From: Sphingopyxis sp. DBS4
GTDB taxonomy: Bacteria > Pseudomonadota > Alphaproteobacteria > Sphingomonadales > Sphingomonadaceae
DNA length: 64,000 nt
Direction of reading: 5' to 3'
NCBI RefSeq assembly: GCF_024628865.1
Contig: NZ_CP102384.1
Location: forward strand, 1,685,001 to 1,749,000
The notes beneath the pieces are model-generated. The model had not been told where the DNA came from, did not search any database, and saw only the letters and a list, made by a program, of their open reading frames with translations. Position 1 is the first letter of the stretch. Each line of letters begins with the position of its first letter. Below are positions 25,884-37,274 of the stretch, one piece after another. The translations under genes and the position numbers were made by a program.

Positions 25884-26669
25884 ATGACCGGAACCAAGCC
25901 CCCCTCGGCTGTGCCCCCCATCGATCGCCTGCTTGGCGTCATGGCCCGGCTTCGCGACCCCGACGGTGGCTGCGAATGGGATCTGGCACAGGATTTCGCG
26001 ACGATCGCGCCCTATACGATCGAGGAAGCCTATGAGGTTGCCGACGCGATTGCCGGCGGCGATCCCGCGGAGATTTGCGACGAACTCGGCGACCTGCTGC
26101 TCCAGGTCGTCTTTCACAGCCAGATCGCGACCGACCGCGGCCTGTTCGGCTTCGACGACGTCGCGACCGCGATCAGCGACAAGATGGAACGCCGCCATCC
26201 GCACATCTTCGGTGACACGAGGACCGACGATGTCCGCATCCAGTGGGAAGCGATCAAGGCGGCCGAGCGCGCTGCCGACGGTTCCGGAAGCGCGCTCGAC
26301 GGCGTCGCGCTGTCGCTGCCGGCGCTGCTCCGCGCGCAAAAGCTGCAGGGCCGCGCCGCGCGCGTCGGCTTCGACTGGCCCGACGCCGACGGCCCGCGCG
26401 CCAAGATCGCAGAGGAACTGGACGAAGTCGCGGCGGCACCCGACGATGAAGCGCGCGCCGAAGAAATCGGCGACCTGCTCTTCGCGGTGGTCAATTACGC
26501 GCGCCATCTTGGCGTCGACGCCGAAGGGGCGCTGCGCGCCGCGAACGACAAATTCGCTCGCCGCTTCCATGGCGTCGAGGAGCGTGCGGGGCCGGATATC
26601 GCCACGCTGCCGCTCGATACGCTCGAAGCGCATTGGCAGGCGGTCAAGGCGTCGGAGCGGGCTCCATAA
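25884..26669 (+). CDS. mazG: Nucleoside triphosphate pyrophosphohydrolase MazG
   Basis: A 261-residue protein with two MazG helical domains: LRDPDGGCEWDLAQDF with TIEEAYEVADAI (EEAxE metal motif) and ELGDLLLQVVFHS (ExxD) in the first, and KIAEELDEVAAA with EEIGDLLFAVVNYARHL in the second. Hydrolyses non-canonical or excess NTPs to NMP and pyrophosphate. Length is typical. No clear Shine-Dalgarno sequence in front; the leader is AT-rich. It converges on hflX across a palindromic repeat. Confidence 0.94.
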   Translation: MTGTKPPSAVPPIDRLLGVMARLRDPDGGCEWDLAQDFATIAPYTIEEAYEVADAIAGGDPAEICDELGDLLLQVVFHSQIATDRGLFGFDDVATAISDKMERRHPHIFGDTRTDDVRIQWEAIKAAERAADGSGSALDGVALSLPALLRAQKLQGRAARVGFDWPDADGPRAKIAEELDEVAAAPDDEARAEEIGDLLFAVVNYARHLGVDAEGALRAANDKFARRFHGVEERAGPDIATLPLDTLEAHWQAVKASERAP

Positions 26670-26692
26670 ACGACACCCATTAAACAGATGTT

Positions 26693-26770
26693 CCCCCGCG
26701 AAGGCGGGGGTCCATCTCCTGCCGGCGCGAGTTTGAACCGGCAGGAGATGGGTCCCCGCCTTCGCGGGGA
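26693..26770. repeat. REP-like palindromic repeat between convergent genes
   Basis: Arms CCCCGCGAAGGCGGGG...CCATCTCCTGCCGG and the exact reverse complement around a 12-base loop. Same family as 6632-6709 and 61420-61496. Located between the mazG and hflX stops, so it probably ends transcription in both directions. Confidence 0.88.
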
Positions 26771-26784
26771 CACGCCCATAAACG

Positions 26785-28116
26785 CTAAATCGATCCATCC
26801 CCCTGCGGCCAAAGCCGCTCGAACCGCGCGCGATCGGCGGGGTCGAGCCGTACCGTCAGCACATGCCCCTCACCTTCGGCAACATCGGACAGCACTTCGC
26901 CGCGTGCGTGGAGCCATGCCATCGCCTCGCCCTGGTCGAAGCGCAGGAAAATCTGCTCGACGCGGTGGCGCGCGGTCAATTGTGACGCCATGAGCGTCCG
27001 CGCCGCCTCGACGCCCTCTCCCGTCATAGCCGATATGACCGCGACGTCGGGCCGCCGCGCCGCCATCTCGTCGATACGCTCCCGCGCATCGACGTCGGCG
27101 GTGTCGATCTTGTTCCAGATTTCGATCTGGGGAACGGCGTCGTCCTCCCCTTCCCCATCTTGCGATCCGTTGACGCCCAGCGAATCGAGGATCGCGCGGA
27201 CGTCGTCATATTGGGCTTCGCTATCGGGATGCGCGATGTCGCGGACGTGCACGATCAGGTCGGCGGTCGTGACTTCCTCCAGCGTCGCGCGGAAGGCGGC
27301 GACAAGCTCGGTCGGCAGGTCGGAGACGAAGCCGACGGTGTCCGACAGGATTGCCTTGTCGATCCCCGGCAGCCGGATTTCGCGCATCGTCGGATCGAGC
27401 GTCGCGAACAGCATGTCTTCCGCCATGACGTCACTTCCCGTCAGGCGATTGAAAAAAGTCGATTTTCCGGCATTGGTATAGCCGACGAGCGCGATCACCG
27501 GCCAGGGCGCGCGCTGGCGCTTCGACCGTTGGAGCTGGCGCGTGCGGCGGGCATCGTCGAGCTGGCGGCGGATGCGCGCCATCCGGCCCCGGATCATCCG
27601 GCGGTCGGCCTCGATCTGCGTTTCGCCCGGCCCGCCGAGAAAGCCGAAGCCGCCGCGCTGACGCTCAAGGTGGGTCCAGCTTCGCACCAGCCGCCCCGCC
27701 TGATAATCGAGATGCGCGAGTTCGACCTGCAACCGCCCCTCGGCCGTCGCCGCGCGCTCACCGAAGATTTCGAGAATTAATCCCGTCCGATCAATGACTT
27801 TCGTCCCGAACTCGGTCTCCAGATTGCGCTGCTGGATCGCGGTAAGTGCCGCATCGACAATGACGAGCTGCGCGACACGTTCGACAACATCGGGCTTGAT
27901 CGCCTCGATCTGCCCCACCCCGATCAGCGTTGCCGCGCGCGTTTGCCGTAGCCGCAGCGTATGAACCGCCACGACGTCAAGGCCGATCGCCAGCGCGAGC
28001 CCCTTGGCTTCCTCGGCGCGCGCATCGAGGTCGCGCGACAGTCGCTGGCCGTGCCATTCGGGCACGACCAGCAGCGCGGCGGCGCCGCGGGTGACGTCTC
28101 CGTCGCTATCGCTCAT
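26785..28116 (-). CDS. hflX: Ribosome-associated GTPase HflX
   Basis: A 443-residue TRAFAC GTPase. N-terminal HflX domain (TLIGVGQIEAIK, RTGLILEIFGERA), glycine-rich GGFGFLGGPGETQIEADRR, coiled helices, then the G domain: G1 GYTNAGKST, G2 FATLDPTMRE, G3 DTVGF, G4 NKID. Family knowledge: binds and splits stalled or hibernating 70S ribosomes. Only eight bases separate it from hfq upstream, the classical hfq-hflX pair. Confidence 0.95.
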   Translation of the reverse strand: MSDSDGDVTRGAAALLVVPEWHGQRLSRDLDARAEEAKGLALAIGLDVVAVHTLRLRQTRAATLIGVGQIEAIKPDVVERVAQLVIVDAALTAIQQRNLETEFGTKVIDRTGLILEIFGERAATAEGRLQVELAHLDYQAGRLVRSWTHLERQRGGFGFLGGPGETQIEADRRMIRGRMARIRRQLDDARRTRQLQRSKRQRAPWPVIALVGYTNAGKSTFFNRLTGSDVMAEDMLFATLDPTMREIRLPGIDKAILSDTVGFVSDLPTELVAAFRATLEEVTTADLIVHVRDIAHPDSEAQYDDVRAILDSLGVNGSQDGEGEDDAVPQIEIWNKIDTADVDARERIDEMAARRPDVAVISAMTGEGVEAARTLMASQLTARHRVEQIFLRFDQGEAMAWLHARGEVLSDVAEGEGHVLTVRLDPADRARFERLWPQGDGSI

Positions 28117-28124
28117 CGGATCGA

Positions 28125-28619
28125 TCAGGCGTCGCCGTCTTCGTCGCCATTATCGGAGAGGTTGATCGGCCCGTTCGGCTGAACGGTCGAAATCGCATGT
28201 TTGTAGACGAGCTGCACCTGCCGCTCGCGTTCGAGCAACATGCAGAACAGGTCAAAGGCGACGATATCGCCCTGGAGCATCACGCCGTTGACGAGAAACA
28301 TCGTCACCGATTCATCCGACCGCCGCACTGCGTTCAGAAACACGTCCTGCAGCGCCTTGCCCTTGCTCGCCGGCGCATCGCGAATGTCACTGCCCAACGA
28401 CGCGAGGTCGAAATCATGCGACGGCATTACCGTCGAGATCGCGTGTTTGTAGACAAGCTGCGATTGGCCATCGCGGCGCAACAGCAGCGAGAAGTTGTCG
28501 AACCAAGTGATGATGCCCTGCAATTTGACGCCCTTGACCAGGAACATCGTCACCGGCGTCTTGGTCCGGCGCAGGGCATTAAGGAAAAGATCCTGGAGAT
28601 TCTGATTCTTGTCGGACAT
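28125..28619 (-). CDS. hfq: RNA chaperone Hfq with two tandem Sm domains
   Basis: A 164-residue protein with a perfect AAGGAGG before the ATG. It contains two complete Hfq units in one chain. Unit 1, residues about 6-66, has [25 protein letters not shown] and LVYKHAIST; unit 2, about 88-146, has [25 protein letters not shown] and LVYKHAIST. Each keeps the proximal Gln, the rim Arg pair and the YKH signature. A linker of about 20 residues joins them and an acidic tail ends the protein. Tandem Hfq is known from sphingomonads; three chains would make the usual six-fold ring (inference). Post-transcriptional regulator with small RNAs. Confidence 0.95.
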   Translation of the reverse strand: MSDKNQNLQDLFLNALRRTKTPVTMFLVKGVKLQGIITWFDNFSLLLRRDGQSQLVYKHAISTVMPSHDFDLASLGSDIRDAPASKGKALQDVFLNAVRRSDESVTMFLVNGVMLQGDIVAFDLFCMLLERERQVQLVYKHAISTVQPNGPINLSDNGDEDGDA

Positions 28620-28736
28620 ATTTGCCTCCTTGGTTTTGGCGGTGAAACCGCGGGTAAAGCACCGCCTTGCGGCGCGGCGACCGTCTTCGCATCCGCAATA
28701 TGCGGCAAAGCTCCGCACAGGTCTAGCGGAAAGCCG

Positions 28737-30116
28737 TCAGCCTTCGCCGTCGTGATTGTCCGTCAGTCCGAGCAGCTTGAGCTTCCGATGCAGCGCCGAA
28801 CGCTCCATGCCGATGAAGGTTGCGGTGCGCGAGATATTGCCCGAAAAACGGTTGATCTGAATACGCAGATACTCGCGCTCGAAATTCTCCCGCGCTTCCT
28901 TGAGCGGGATCGCGGTAATCGACTCGCTGTTCGGCAATATGTCGGCGCCGCCGCGGACCAGTTCCGCCGGCAGCATGTCGGCGTCGATGCGGCCCAGCCG
29001 GTCGCTTGGCGCGAGGATCATCACGCGCTCGATCACGTTGCGCAGTTCGCGGACGTTGCCCGGCCAGTCGTGCGCCTGAAGCGCCGCCATCGCCTCGCCG
29101 CTGATCTCGGGCGGCGGAACGCGGCGGTCGGCGGCGTAACGGCGAACGAAATGATCGCACAGGCTGGCGATGTCGTCGCGCCGCTCGCGCAGCGGCGGGA
29201 TATGCACCGGCACGACATTGAGCCGGTAATAGAGGTCTTCGCGGAACCGGCTTTCGGCGATTTCGACCGTCAGATCGCGTGCCGAGCCCGAAATGATGCG
29301 GACGTCGACGCGGATCATCGTCCGCCCACCGACGCGCGTGAAGCTCTGGTCGGTCAGGACGCGAAGAATCTTGCCCTGCGTCGTCAGCGGCATGTCGGCG
29401 ACCTCGTCGAGGAACAGGGTTCCGCCATGCGCCTGTTCGAGCAGGCCGACGCGGATCGATCCATCCTCGGCCTCCGAACCGAAGAGTTCGATCTCGACCG
29501 TTTCGGGGTCCATCCGTGCCGAGGAAATCACGCGGAAGGGCGCGCTATGTCGCCCGCTCCAGCCGTGGAGAACGCGCGCGGCGACTTCCTTCCCGACGCC
29601 CGGCGCCCCGGTGATGAGGACGCGGCTACCCGTTCCGGCGACACGCTTCAGCGTCGCGCGGACATTGTTGATCGCGGCGCTGGTGCCGGTCAGTTCGTCC
29701 GACGGCCCCGCTTTCTCGCGGAGTTGCTCATATTCGAACTTGAGCCGCTCACTCTCGGTCGCGCGCGCGACGAGGTGGAGCAGTCGCTCGGCCTCGAACG
29801 GCTTTTCGATAAAGTCGAACGCGCCGCGGCGGATTGCCGCGACGGCGGTGTCGAGGCCGCCGTGGCCCGAAATGACGATGATCGGCAAGGTCGGATCGAA
29901 AGCTTTTATCGCCTCGACCAGCCCTAGCCCGTCGAGCCGCGATCCCTGGAGCCAGACGTCGATCAGCGCGAGCGAGGGCCGCCGCTGGCGGATCGCATCG
30001 AGCGCGGCATCGCTGTCCGACGCCGTGCGCGCCTCATAGCCTTCGTCCTCCATGACGCCGGCCACCAGCTCGCAAATGTCGCGCTCATCGTCAACGATCA
30101 GGATATCAAGCGCCAT
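28737..30116 (-). CDS. ntrX: Response regulator NtrX (AAA+, lacks GAFTGA loop)
   Basis: About 459 residues from MALDILIVDDERDICEL. Receiver domain with acceptor region ALIDVWLQGS, AAA+ domain with Walker A GAPGVGKE and Walker B GGTLFLDEVAD, and a C-terminal Fis-type helix-turn-helix (ISRTATFIGMERSALHRKLK). Where sigma54 activators carry GAFTGA after ELFG, this protein reads ELFGSEAEDGSIRVG, so it probably does not remodel sigma54 holoenzyme. Start overlaps the ntrY end by 11 bases. Partner of NtrY in nitrogen, redox or envelope-linked control in alphaproteobacteria. Confidence 0.94.
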   Translation of the reverse strand: MALDILIVDDERDICELVAGVMEDEGYEARTASDSDAALDAIRQRRPSLALIDVWLQGSRLDGLGLVEAIKAFDPTLPIIVISGHGGLDTAVAAIRRGAFDFIEKPFEAERLLHLVARATESERLKFEYEQLREKAGPSDELTGTSAAINNVRATLKRVAGTGSRVLITGAPGVGKEVAARVLHGWSGRHSAPFRVISSARMDPETVEIELFGSEAEDGSIRVGLLEQAHGGTLFLDEVADMPLTTQGKILRVLTDQSFTRVGGRTMIRVDVRIISGSARDLTVEIAESRFREDLYYRLNVVPVHIPPLRERRDDIASLCDHFVRRYAADRRVPPPEISGEAMAALQAHDWPGNVRELRNVIERVMILAPSDRLGRIDADMLPAELVRGGADILPNSESITAIPLKEARENFEREYLRIQINRFSGNISRTATFIGMERSALHRKLKLLGLTDNHDGEG

Positions 30117-32397
30117 ATTCTTCTCTGTCCTGCCGGTTCCGGACCCGTCCGGGAACCGATTCACCCTGCCCTGTTACCAATTCCTCCCCCTTGCTCGCCA
30201 ACGACCGCAACCGCCCCGGATGCAGGGTCAGCGTCACGCATGTGCCCTGTCCCGCCGGATTGTCGCAGAATTCGAGTTCGCCATAATGCTGCTCGACGAT
30301 CTTCTTGACGATCGCGAGTCCCAGCCCGGTGCCGCCCTGCCGCGTCGTCATATAGGGTTCGGCGATCGTATCGCGGGCCTGCGGCAGCCCGACCCCGTCG
30401 TCGCTGACCCGGATGACGATGGCGTCGCCCGCGCCCGCCGCGAGTTCGGCGCTGATGTGGCCGATCGGCGATGATGCTATATTATCCGATTTTTCTTCAA
30501 TCGCTTCGACCGCATTTTTAACGATGTTCGTGAGTGCCTGCGACAACAGGCGACGGTCGCAGACGAGCGGTTCGATCTCGTCGGGCGTCTTCACGCTAAA
30601 GGCGATCTCCGGCTTTGCCACCTCGAACAGGAAGACCGCCTGGCGCAGGATGTCACGGACATCCTCGACCCCGAAGGTCGGCTTGGGCATGCGTGCGAAG
30701 CTGGAAAATTCGTCGACCATGCGCCGCATATCGTGCACCTGGCGGACGATCGTGTCGGTCAGACGGCGGAAGGTCGGCGCATCGCCCTCGACCTTTTCGC
30801 CGAAGCGGCGCTGAAGCCGCTCGGCGGCAAGCTGGATCGGGGTCAGCGGATTCTTGATCTCGTGCGCGATTCGCCGTGCGACGTCGGACCAGGCGGCGCG
30901 GCGCTGATCGAGCAATTGCTGCGTGATATCCTCGAAACTCAGCACGAAGCCATCGCCTTGCGCCACTGCCTTCGCCGCCAAGGTTGCAGGCTCGGCATCA
31001 CGGCGCACAAGCTGGACGACGCCTTCGCGCTCGCCGCTGGTCAGCAGACCCGCGAGTTCGGGGGCGACGTCGGCCAGCGGCCGGCCGGTAAGGTCGGCCG
31101 CACTCTGCCCGATCAACCGCTCGGCCGCGGCGTTGACGAGCAGGATATGATGGCCGGCATCGACCGAAACGACCGCCGACGATACTCCGCTCAGCACTGC
31201 TTCGATAAAGCTCCGCCGCGCTTCGAGCTGGGCGTTGGCGGTCACAAGCGCACCCGTCTGCCCCTCCAACTGTTCGGTCATGCGATTGAACGCGCTCGTG
31301 AGCACCGCAATCTCATCCTCGCGCGCCGGGGGAGTAACCCGTACCGACAAATCGCCGCCAGCAGCGGTCCGCGTCGCGCCGATCAAGGTGCCAAGCGGCC
31401 GGACGATACGGTCCGCGACAACGATGGCGGCAATCACCGCCAAGGCGAGGAGCAACAGCGAACCGAGATAGAGCGCGCCGTTGAACTGCAATTGCAGCTT
31501 TTGCGATCGATCAAACAGGTCGTTATAGTCGGCCAGCACGGTCCGCGCCCTGCCGAATTGCAAAAGACCCAATGCGCCGGTGTTGCGCGCGACATAGAGA
31601 TAAAGCCGTTTGTCGCCCTTGATCTTGGTCGCGGCCTCGATGCGGCGGTCGGTCTGATGGATGATGATCGGCTTTCCGTCGTCGAGAGCCTTGATATCTT
31701 GGGGAGAAATACGCTCCGATGCATCCCTTTCATCGGGTTCTATCATGGCTTCCGTAATATACTCGCCGGAGTCACCCATTCTTATGATGGCCGACTCGTT
31801 CAATCCCCTGAACAACACCTGCTGCACATAGAAAAACTTGAAATCGGAATCGTTGAATGAAGCATATTTAATGGCCTTGCTGATGTCAGTGGCCATCACC
31901 AAGGCGTTTTGCTCAACTTGCTTCTGATTCTCCTGATAATAGCCCTGCGCCAGGTTAGCGGCGTTTTCGAACATGCCGCGCGATCGGTCTGAGAACCAGA
32001 AATCGACGCCGAACTGGAACAGCAGCGAGGCGAAGATCACGACCAGCAGCGTCGGCGTTGCCGCGAGCAAGGAAAAGAGTGCCACCAGCCTGACATGCAG
32101 GCGGCCATTGCCCCCTGCCATCGAACGCATCGCACGGGCGCGCGCAATCCGGCTGCCGACGAGCACGATCAGCGCCATCGCCGGCACGAGGTTCACGACC
32201 ATGATTGCCGCGACGAGCGCGGGCGTCAGCAGCCTTTCGCTCTGCGCGTCGCCGGTGACGAAGATATAGGTGGCGATCGCGACGCTGATGATGATCGCCA
32301 GCGTGTAATATTCGGGCGCCGCAAAGTGCCAGCCCCGCGAATCCGCGGTCGGATCGTTAGAATCGCTTTCGACGCTGAGGGAAGCGGCAGGCTCCAT
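30106..32397 (-). CDS. ntrY: Sensor histidine kinase NtrY
   Basis: About 763 residues starting at MEPAASLSVESDS. Three N-terminal membrane helices (YTLAIIISVAIATYIFVTG, ALVAAIMVVNLVPAMALIV, LVALFSLLAATPTLLVVIF), a periplasmic sensor region of roughly 150 residues, a fourth helix leading to HAMP (VADRIVRPLGTLIG), a PAS domain (VDAGHHILLVNAAAERLIG), the HisKA box [20 protein letters not shown], and a HATPase domain with NIVKNAVEAIEE and SDDGVGLPQ. Complete and active-looking. Phosphorylates NtrX. Confidence 0.95.
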   Translation of the reverse strand: MEPAASLSVESDSNDPTADSRGWHFAAPEYYTLAIIISVAIATYIFVTGDAQSERLLTPALVAAIMVVNLVPAMALIVLVGSRIARARAMRSMAGGNGRLHVRLVALFSLLAATPTLLVVIFASLLFQFGVDFWFSDRSRGMFENAANLAQGYYQENQKQVEQNALVMATDISKAIKYASFNDSDFKFFYVQQVLFRGLNESAIIRMGDSGEYITEAMIEPDERDASERISPQDIKALDDGKPIIIHQTDRRIEAATKIKGDKRLYLYVARNTGALGLLQFGRARTVLADYNDLFDRSQKLQLQFNGALYLGSLLLLALAVIAAIVVADRIVRPLGTLIGATRTAAGGDLSVRVTPPAREDEIAVLTSAFNRMTEQLEGQTGALVTANAQLEARRSFIEAVLSGVSSAVVSVDAGHHILLVNAAAERLIGQSAADLTGRPLADVAPELAGLLTSGEREGVVQLVRRDAEPATLAAKAVAQGDGFVLSFEDITQQLLDQRRAAWSDVARRIAHEIKNPLTPIQLAAERLQRRFGEKVEGDAPTFRRLTDTIVRQVHDMRRMVDEFSSFARMPKPTFGVEDVRDILRQAVFLFEVAKPEIAFSVKTPDEIEPLVCDRRLLSQALTNIVKNAVEAIEEKSDNIASSPIGHISAELAAGAGDAIVIRVSDDGVGLPQARDTIAEPYMTTRQGGTGLGLAIVKKIVEQHYGELEFCDNPAGQGTCVTLTLHPGRLRSLASKGEELVTGQGESVPGRVRNRQDREEYGA

Positions 32398-32489
32398 TGT
32401 TGCCTTGCTACGACAATCCTGTTGCATAGAAAACACACAAAGTGCGGACGCGCGCCGATATGTGTGCTTTTTGCCGTCGGTGCGAGGCG

Positions 32490-33904
<1,415 letters not shown>

Positions 33905-33908
<4 letters not shown>

Positions 33909-34999
33909 GCGCCCCGCCCCTGTTTCGATACGGCAGGCAGGTGAACGCGGAAGCGCGTCCAGTCGCCGTCGCGGAGATGCTGCGCCGTTCCGCCCATGTC
34001 GCGCGCCAGCTTGGCAACCAGCGCGAGGCCCAGCCCCCTGCCCTCGCGCTTCGTGGTGACGAAGGGATCGAACAGGTCGCCGCGAATATCGGCGGGAACA
34101 CCGGAACCATTGTCGCTGACGCTGACCTCGATCGGCAGCGCGATGCGGCCGCGCCCGTCGCCATTGTCGATCGACAGGCCGTGGCGATAGGCGGTCGCGA
34201 TCCGCACGATGCCGTCGTCGCGCCCCGCCAACACCTCGCAGCCGTTGGTGATCAGATTGAGCAGAATCTGGACCAGCGCATCATGATTGCCGTGCACCAG
34301 CGGCAGCGACGGGTCGAAATCCTCGACGAAGCCGATGCCCGGAAACTGGCGCGCGCGCGCGGTCTCCATCGCCTGATGGATCGGCTGATAGAGGTTGACC
34401 GGGCCGCAGGCGATCGGCTGCCCGCGCGAGAAATGCTCCATCTGATCGATCAGCGTCGTGATCCGGTCGACCTCGGCGCAGATAAGGGTCGTGAAACGCT
34501 CGCCGCTGGCATCGGCCTTGCGTGCGAGCAATTGCGCCGCGCCCTTGATCCCCGCGAGCGGATTCTTGATCTCGTGCGCGAGCATCGAGGCGGCGGCGCC
34601 CGCGGCGCGCCCCGAACGGCCGATCGCGCCGCCCATCAGGTCGGCCTCGCGCTGCGACGGCACGAGCGTCAGGATGCGATGACCGCTGCGGCCATAGGGC
34701 ACGAGCTGCATGTCGACGAAGACCGACCGGCGCCCGCCGAGCGTGATTTCGGCGCGGTGCGCGAAAAGCGCGGGAGCGGCGGGATCGTTCATCCGCTGGC
34801 GAAAGCTGCGGTCCATGCCGATCACATCGTCGATGACGCGCCCGACCATCGCCGCGCGCCCGATATTGCAAAGCTGTTCCGCCGCGGCGTTGACGAACAG
34901 GATCACCCCGCCCCTGTCGATCAGAAGCGTGGCGACGGGATGCGACTGAATGATCTCGTCATGGTCGAACATCGGAATGCTCGACGTCAGCGCGCTCAC
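33905..34999 (-). CDS. ntrB: Nitrogen regulation sensor kinase NtrB
   Basis: A 364-residue cytosolic histidine kinase without membrane helices. PAS domain at about 15-110 ([20 protein letters not shown]), HisKA box [20 protein letters not shown], and HATPase motifs [20 protein letters not shown] and [15 protein letters not shown]. Starts four bases inside the dusB end, the conserved nifR3(dusB)-ntrB-ntrC operon of alphaproteobacteria. Responds to PII in the cytoplasm. Confidence 0.96.
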
Positions 35000-35994
35000 G
35001 CGGCCGCCTTGCTCAGATAGGGTCCGTAGAATTGCTCGAGCGCGTCGAGCACACCGCGGCTGTCGGGGATCTGATTGACCTTGTTGCGGAACTCGGCCGA
35101 GCCCGGCAGGCCCTTGACGTACCAGCCCAGATGCTTGCGCGCCATATTGACCCCGGTCATCTCGCCATAATGATCGAGCATTGCACGGTAATGCGTTGTG
35201 ATGATGTCATATTGTTCGTCGACGCCGGGGTCGGGACGCTCACTCTCCCCGCGCAGCGCCGCCATCACCTGCCCGAGCAGCCAGGGTCGGCCATAGGCGC
35301 CGCGGCCGATCATCACCCCGTCGGCGCCGCTCTGCGCGATGGCGGCGCGGGCATCATCGGCCGAGCAGATGTCGCCGTTGACGATGACCGGGATCGACAC
35401 GGCGTCCTTGACCGTGCGGACGAAAGCCCAGTCGGCGGTGCCGCGATACATCTGGTTGCGCGTGCGACCGTGCACGGTGACCAGCTTCGCGCCCAGATCC
35501 TCGGCAATATGCGCGAGTTCGGGCGCGTTCAGGCTGTCGACGTCCCAGCCCATGCGCATCTTGACGGTCACCGGCACCGACACCGCTTTCACGCAGGATT
35601 CAATCAGCGCAGCGGCGAGCTTCAGGTCGCGCATCAGCGCCGATCCCGCGTCGCCATTGGTGACCTTGCGCACCGGGCAGCCCATGTTGATGTCGATGAT
35701 CGCCGCGCCGCGATCCTCGTTGAGCTTGGCCGCTTCGCCCATTTCATACGGGGTGCAGCCGACGAGCTGCATCGACACCGGTTCCTCGACCGGATGCCAC
35801 GCCGCCTTCTGGAGTGACTGGCGCGTTTCGCGGATCGCCGCCTGGCTCGCGATCATCTCGGTGACGTTGAGCCCCGAGCCGTAGCGGCGCACCAGGGTGC
35901 GGAACGGCATGTCGGAGACGCCCGTCATCGGCGCGAGGATCACGGGATCCGCGATGGTGATGGGACCGATCTGAATGGGCCGGAGCGGCGCCAT
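34996..35994 (-). CDS. dusB: tRNA-dihydrouridine synthase B
   Basis: A 332-residue FMN-dependent TIM-barrel enzyme. Recognisable: [40 protein letters not shown] with the catalytic Cys, [18 protein letters not shown], and [13 protein letters not shown]. Reduces specific uridines in tRNA D-loops. First gene of the dusB-ntrBC operon (the old name was nifR3). The region of about 100 bases to ispDF contains the divergent promoters. Confidence 0.95.
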   Translation of the reverse strand: MAPLRPIQIGPITIADPVILAPMTGVSDMPFRTLVRRYGSGLNVTEMIASQAAIRETRQSLQKAAWHPVEEPVSMQLVGCTPYEMGEAAKLNEDRGAAIIDINMGCPVRKVTNGDAGSALMRDLKLAAALIESCVKAVSVPVTVKMRMGWDVDSLNAPELAHIAEDLGAKLVTVHGRTRNQMYRGTADWAFVRTVKDAVSIPVIVNGDICSADDARAAIAQSGADGVMIGRGAYGRPWLLGQVMAALRGESERPDPGVDEQYDIITTHYRAMLDHYGEMTGVNMARKHLGWYVKGLPGSAEFRNKVNQIPDSRGVLDALEQFYGPYLSKAAA

Positions 35995-36092
35995 GGCGGG
36001 GAGCTTTCGTCGAAATTGCCTAAATTTTGAGCACGCCCCTACACGCTAAGCGGCTTTCCCGCAAGTCGCGGCTGCGCTAACCGGCGCGCGAC

Positions 36093-37271
36093 ATGGCCGA
36101 GTCCTTGCCCCCACTTTCCCCGCGCATCGGGGTCATATTGCTCGCCGGCGGCCGGGGAAGCCGCGCCGGTTTCGCCCGGCCGAAGCAGCTCGAAGCGCTC
36201 GGCGGCAAGCCGGTGCTGCGCTGGAGCCTCGACGCCTTCGCCGCGCATCCCGCGATTTCTGCCGGTGTGCTGGTGGCAAATGATGACGTCATGGCGGCGA
36301 TTGGTGCGCTGCCCGAAGGCTGGATTTCCGCCGATCCCGGCGCCGAACGCCAGCAATCGGTGACTAATGCGCTCGCCGCGCTCGCCGACTGGAATGAGGA
36401 TGCGATCGTTCTCGTTCATGACGCGGCTCGGCCCGGAGTCGACGCCGATGTCATCGACCGGCTGATCGCGGCCCTGCACAAAAGCGATGCCGCAATCCCC
36501 ACGCTGCCGGTTCCCGACACGCTGGTCGAGCAGGCGGCTGGCGAAGCTGGCGATGCCGTCGATCGCGCCGTCCTCGCGCGCGTCCAGACGCCGCAGGCGT
36601 TCCGGCTCGGCATCTTGCGCCAAGCCCATGCCGCCGCGGCGGGTGAGACCACCACCGACGATGCACAGCTCGTCCGCCACCTCGACATCCCCGTCGCGGT
36701 GGTCGCAGGCGATGCGCGACTCCACAAACTGACATATGCCGAGGATATGGCGATCCTTTCCGGGCTCTTGGGGGCAGCGACGATGATGCGAACCGCGGTC
36801 GGCATGGGCTATGACGTTCATCGCCTCGTGACGGGCAAGCCGTTGTGGATCGGTGGGATCGAAATCGCGCATAGTCATGGGCTTGAGGGGCATAGCGACG
36901 CCGACGTCGCACTCCATGCGATCACCGACGCGATCCTCGGCGCGCTCGCCGACGGCGATATCGGCGACCATTTCCCGCCGAGCGACCCGCAATGGCGCGG
37001 GGCCGCCTCGCACCGCTTCCTCGCTTTCGCCGCCGCGCGCGTCGCCGCGCGCGCGGGGCGCATCGATCATGTCGACCTGACGATCATCGCCGAAGCGCCC
37101 AAAATCGGCCCGCACCGCCCTGCGATCCGCGCCCGCATCGCCGAAATCCTTGCGATTCCGCTGGAGCGCGTTAGTGTAAAGGCCACAACGACCGAGCGGC
37201 TGGGCTTCACCGGCCGCCGCGAAGGGATCGCCGCACAGGCGGTCGCCACCCTGTCACTTCCGGAGAATTGA
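36093..37271 (+). CDS. ispDF: Bifunctional IspD/IspF, MEP isoprenoid pathway
   Basis: A 392-residue fusion. Residues about 8-228 are 2-C-methyl-D-erythritol 4-phosphate cytidylyltransferase (LLAGGRGSRAGFARPKQLEA, VLVHDAARPGVD). Residues about 232-392 are 2-C-methyl-D-erythritol 2,4-cyclodiphosphate synthase (GMGYDVHRL, GHSDADVALHAITDAILGAL, metal-binding Asp/His). The two enzymes act two steps apart in the MEP pathway; the fusion is common in alphaproteobacteria. Confidence 0.96.
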   Translation: MAESLPPLSPRIGVILLAGGRGSRAGFARPKQLEALGGKPVLRWSLDAFAAHPAISAGVLVANDDVMAAIGALPEGWISADPGAERQQSVTNALAALADWNEDAIVLVHDAARPGVDADVIDRLIAALHKSDAAIPTLPVPDTLVEQAAGEAGDAVDRAVLARVQTPQAFRLGILRQAHAAAAGETTTDDAQLVRHLDIPVAVVAGDARLHKLTYAEDMAILSGLLGAATMMRTAVGMGYDVHRLVTGKPLWIGGIEIAHSHGLEGHSDADVALHAITDAILGALADGDIGDHFPPSDPQWRGAASHRFLAFAAARVAARAGRIDHVDLTIIAEAPKIGPHRPAIRARIAEILAIPLERVSVKATTTERLGFTGRREGIAAQAVATLSLPEN

Positions 37272-37274
37272 ACC

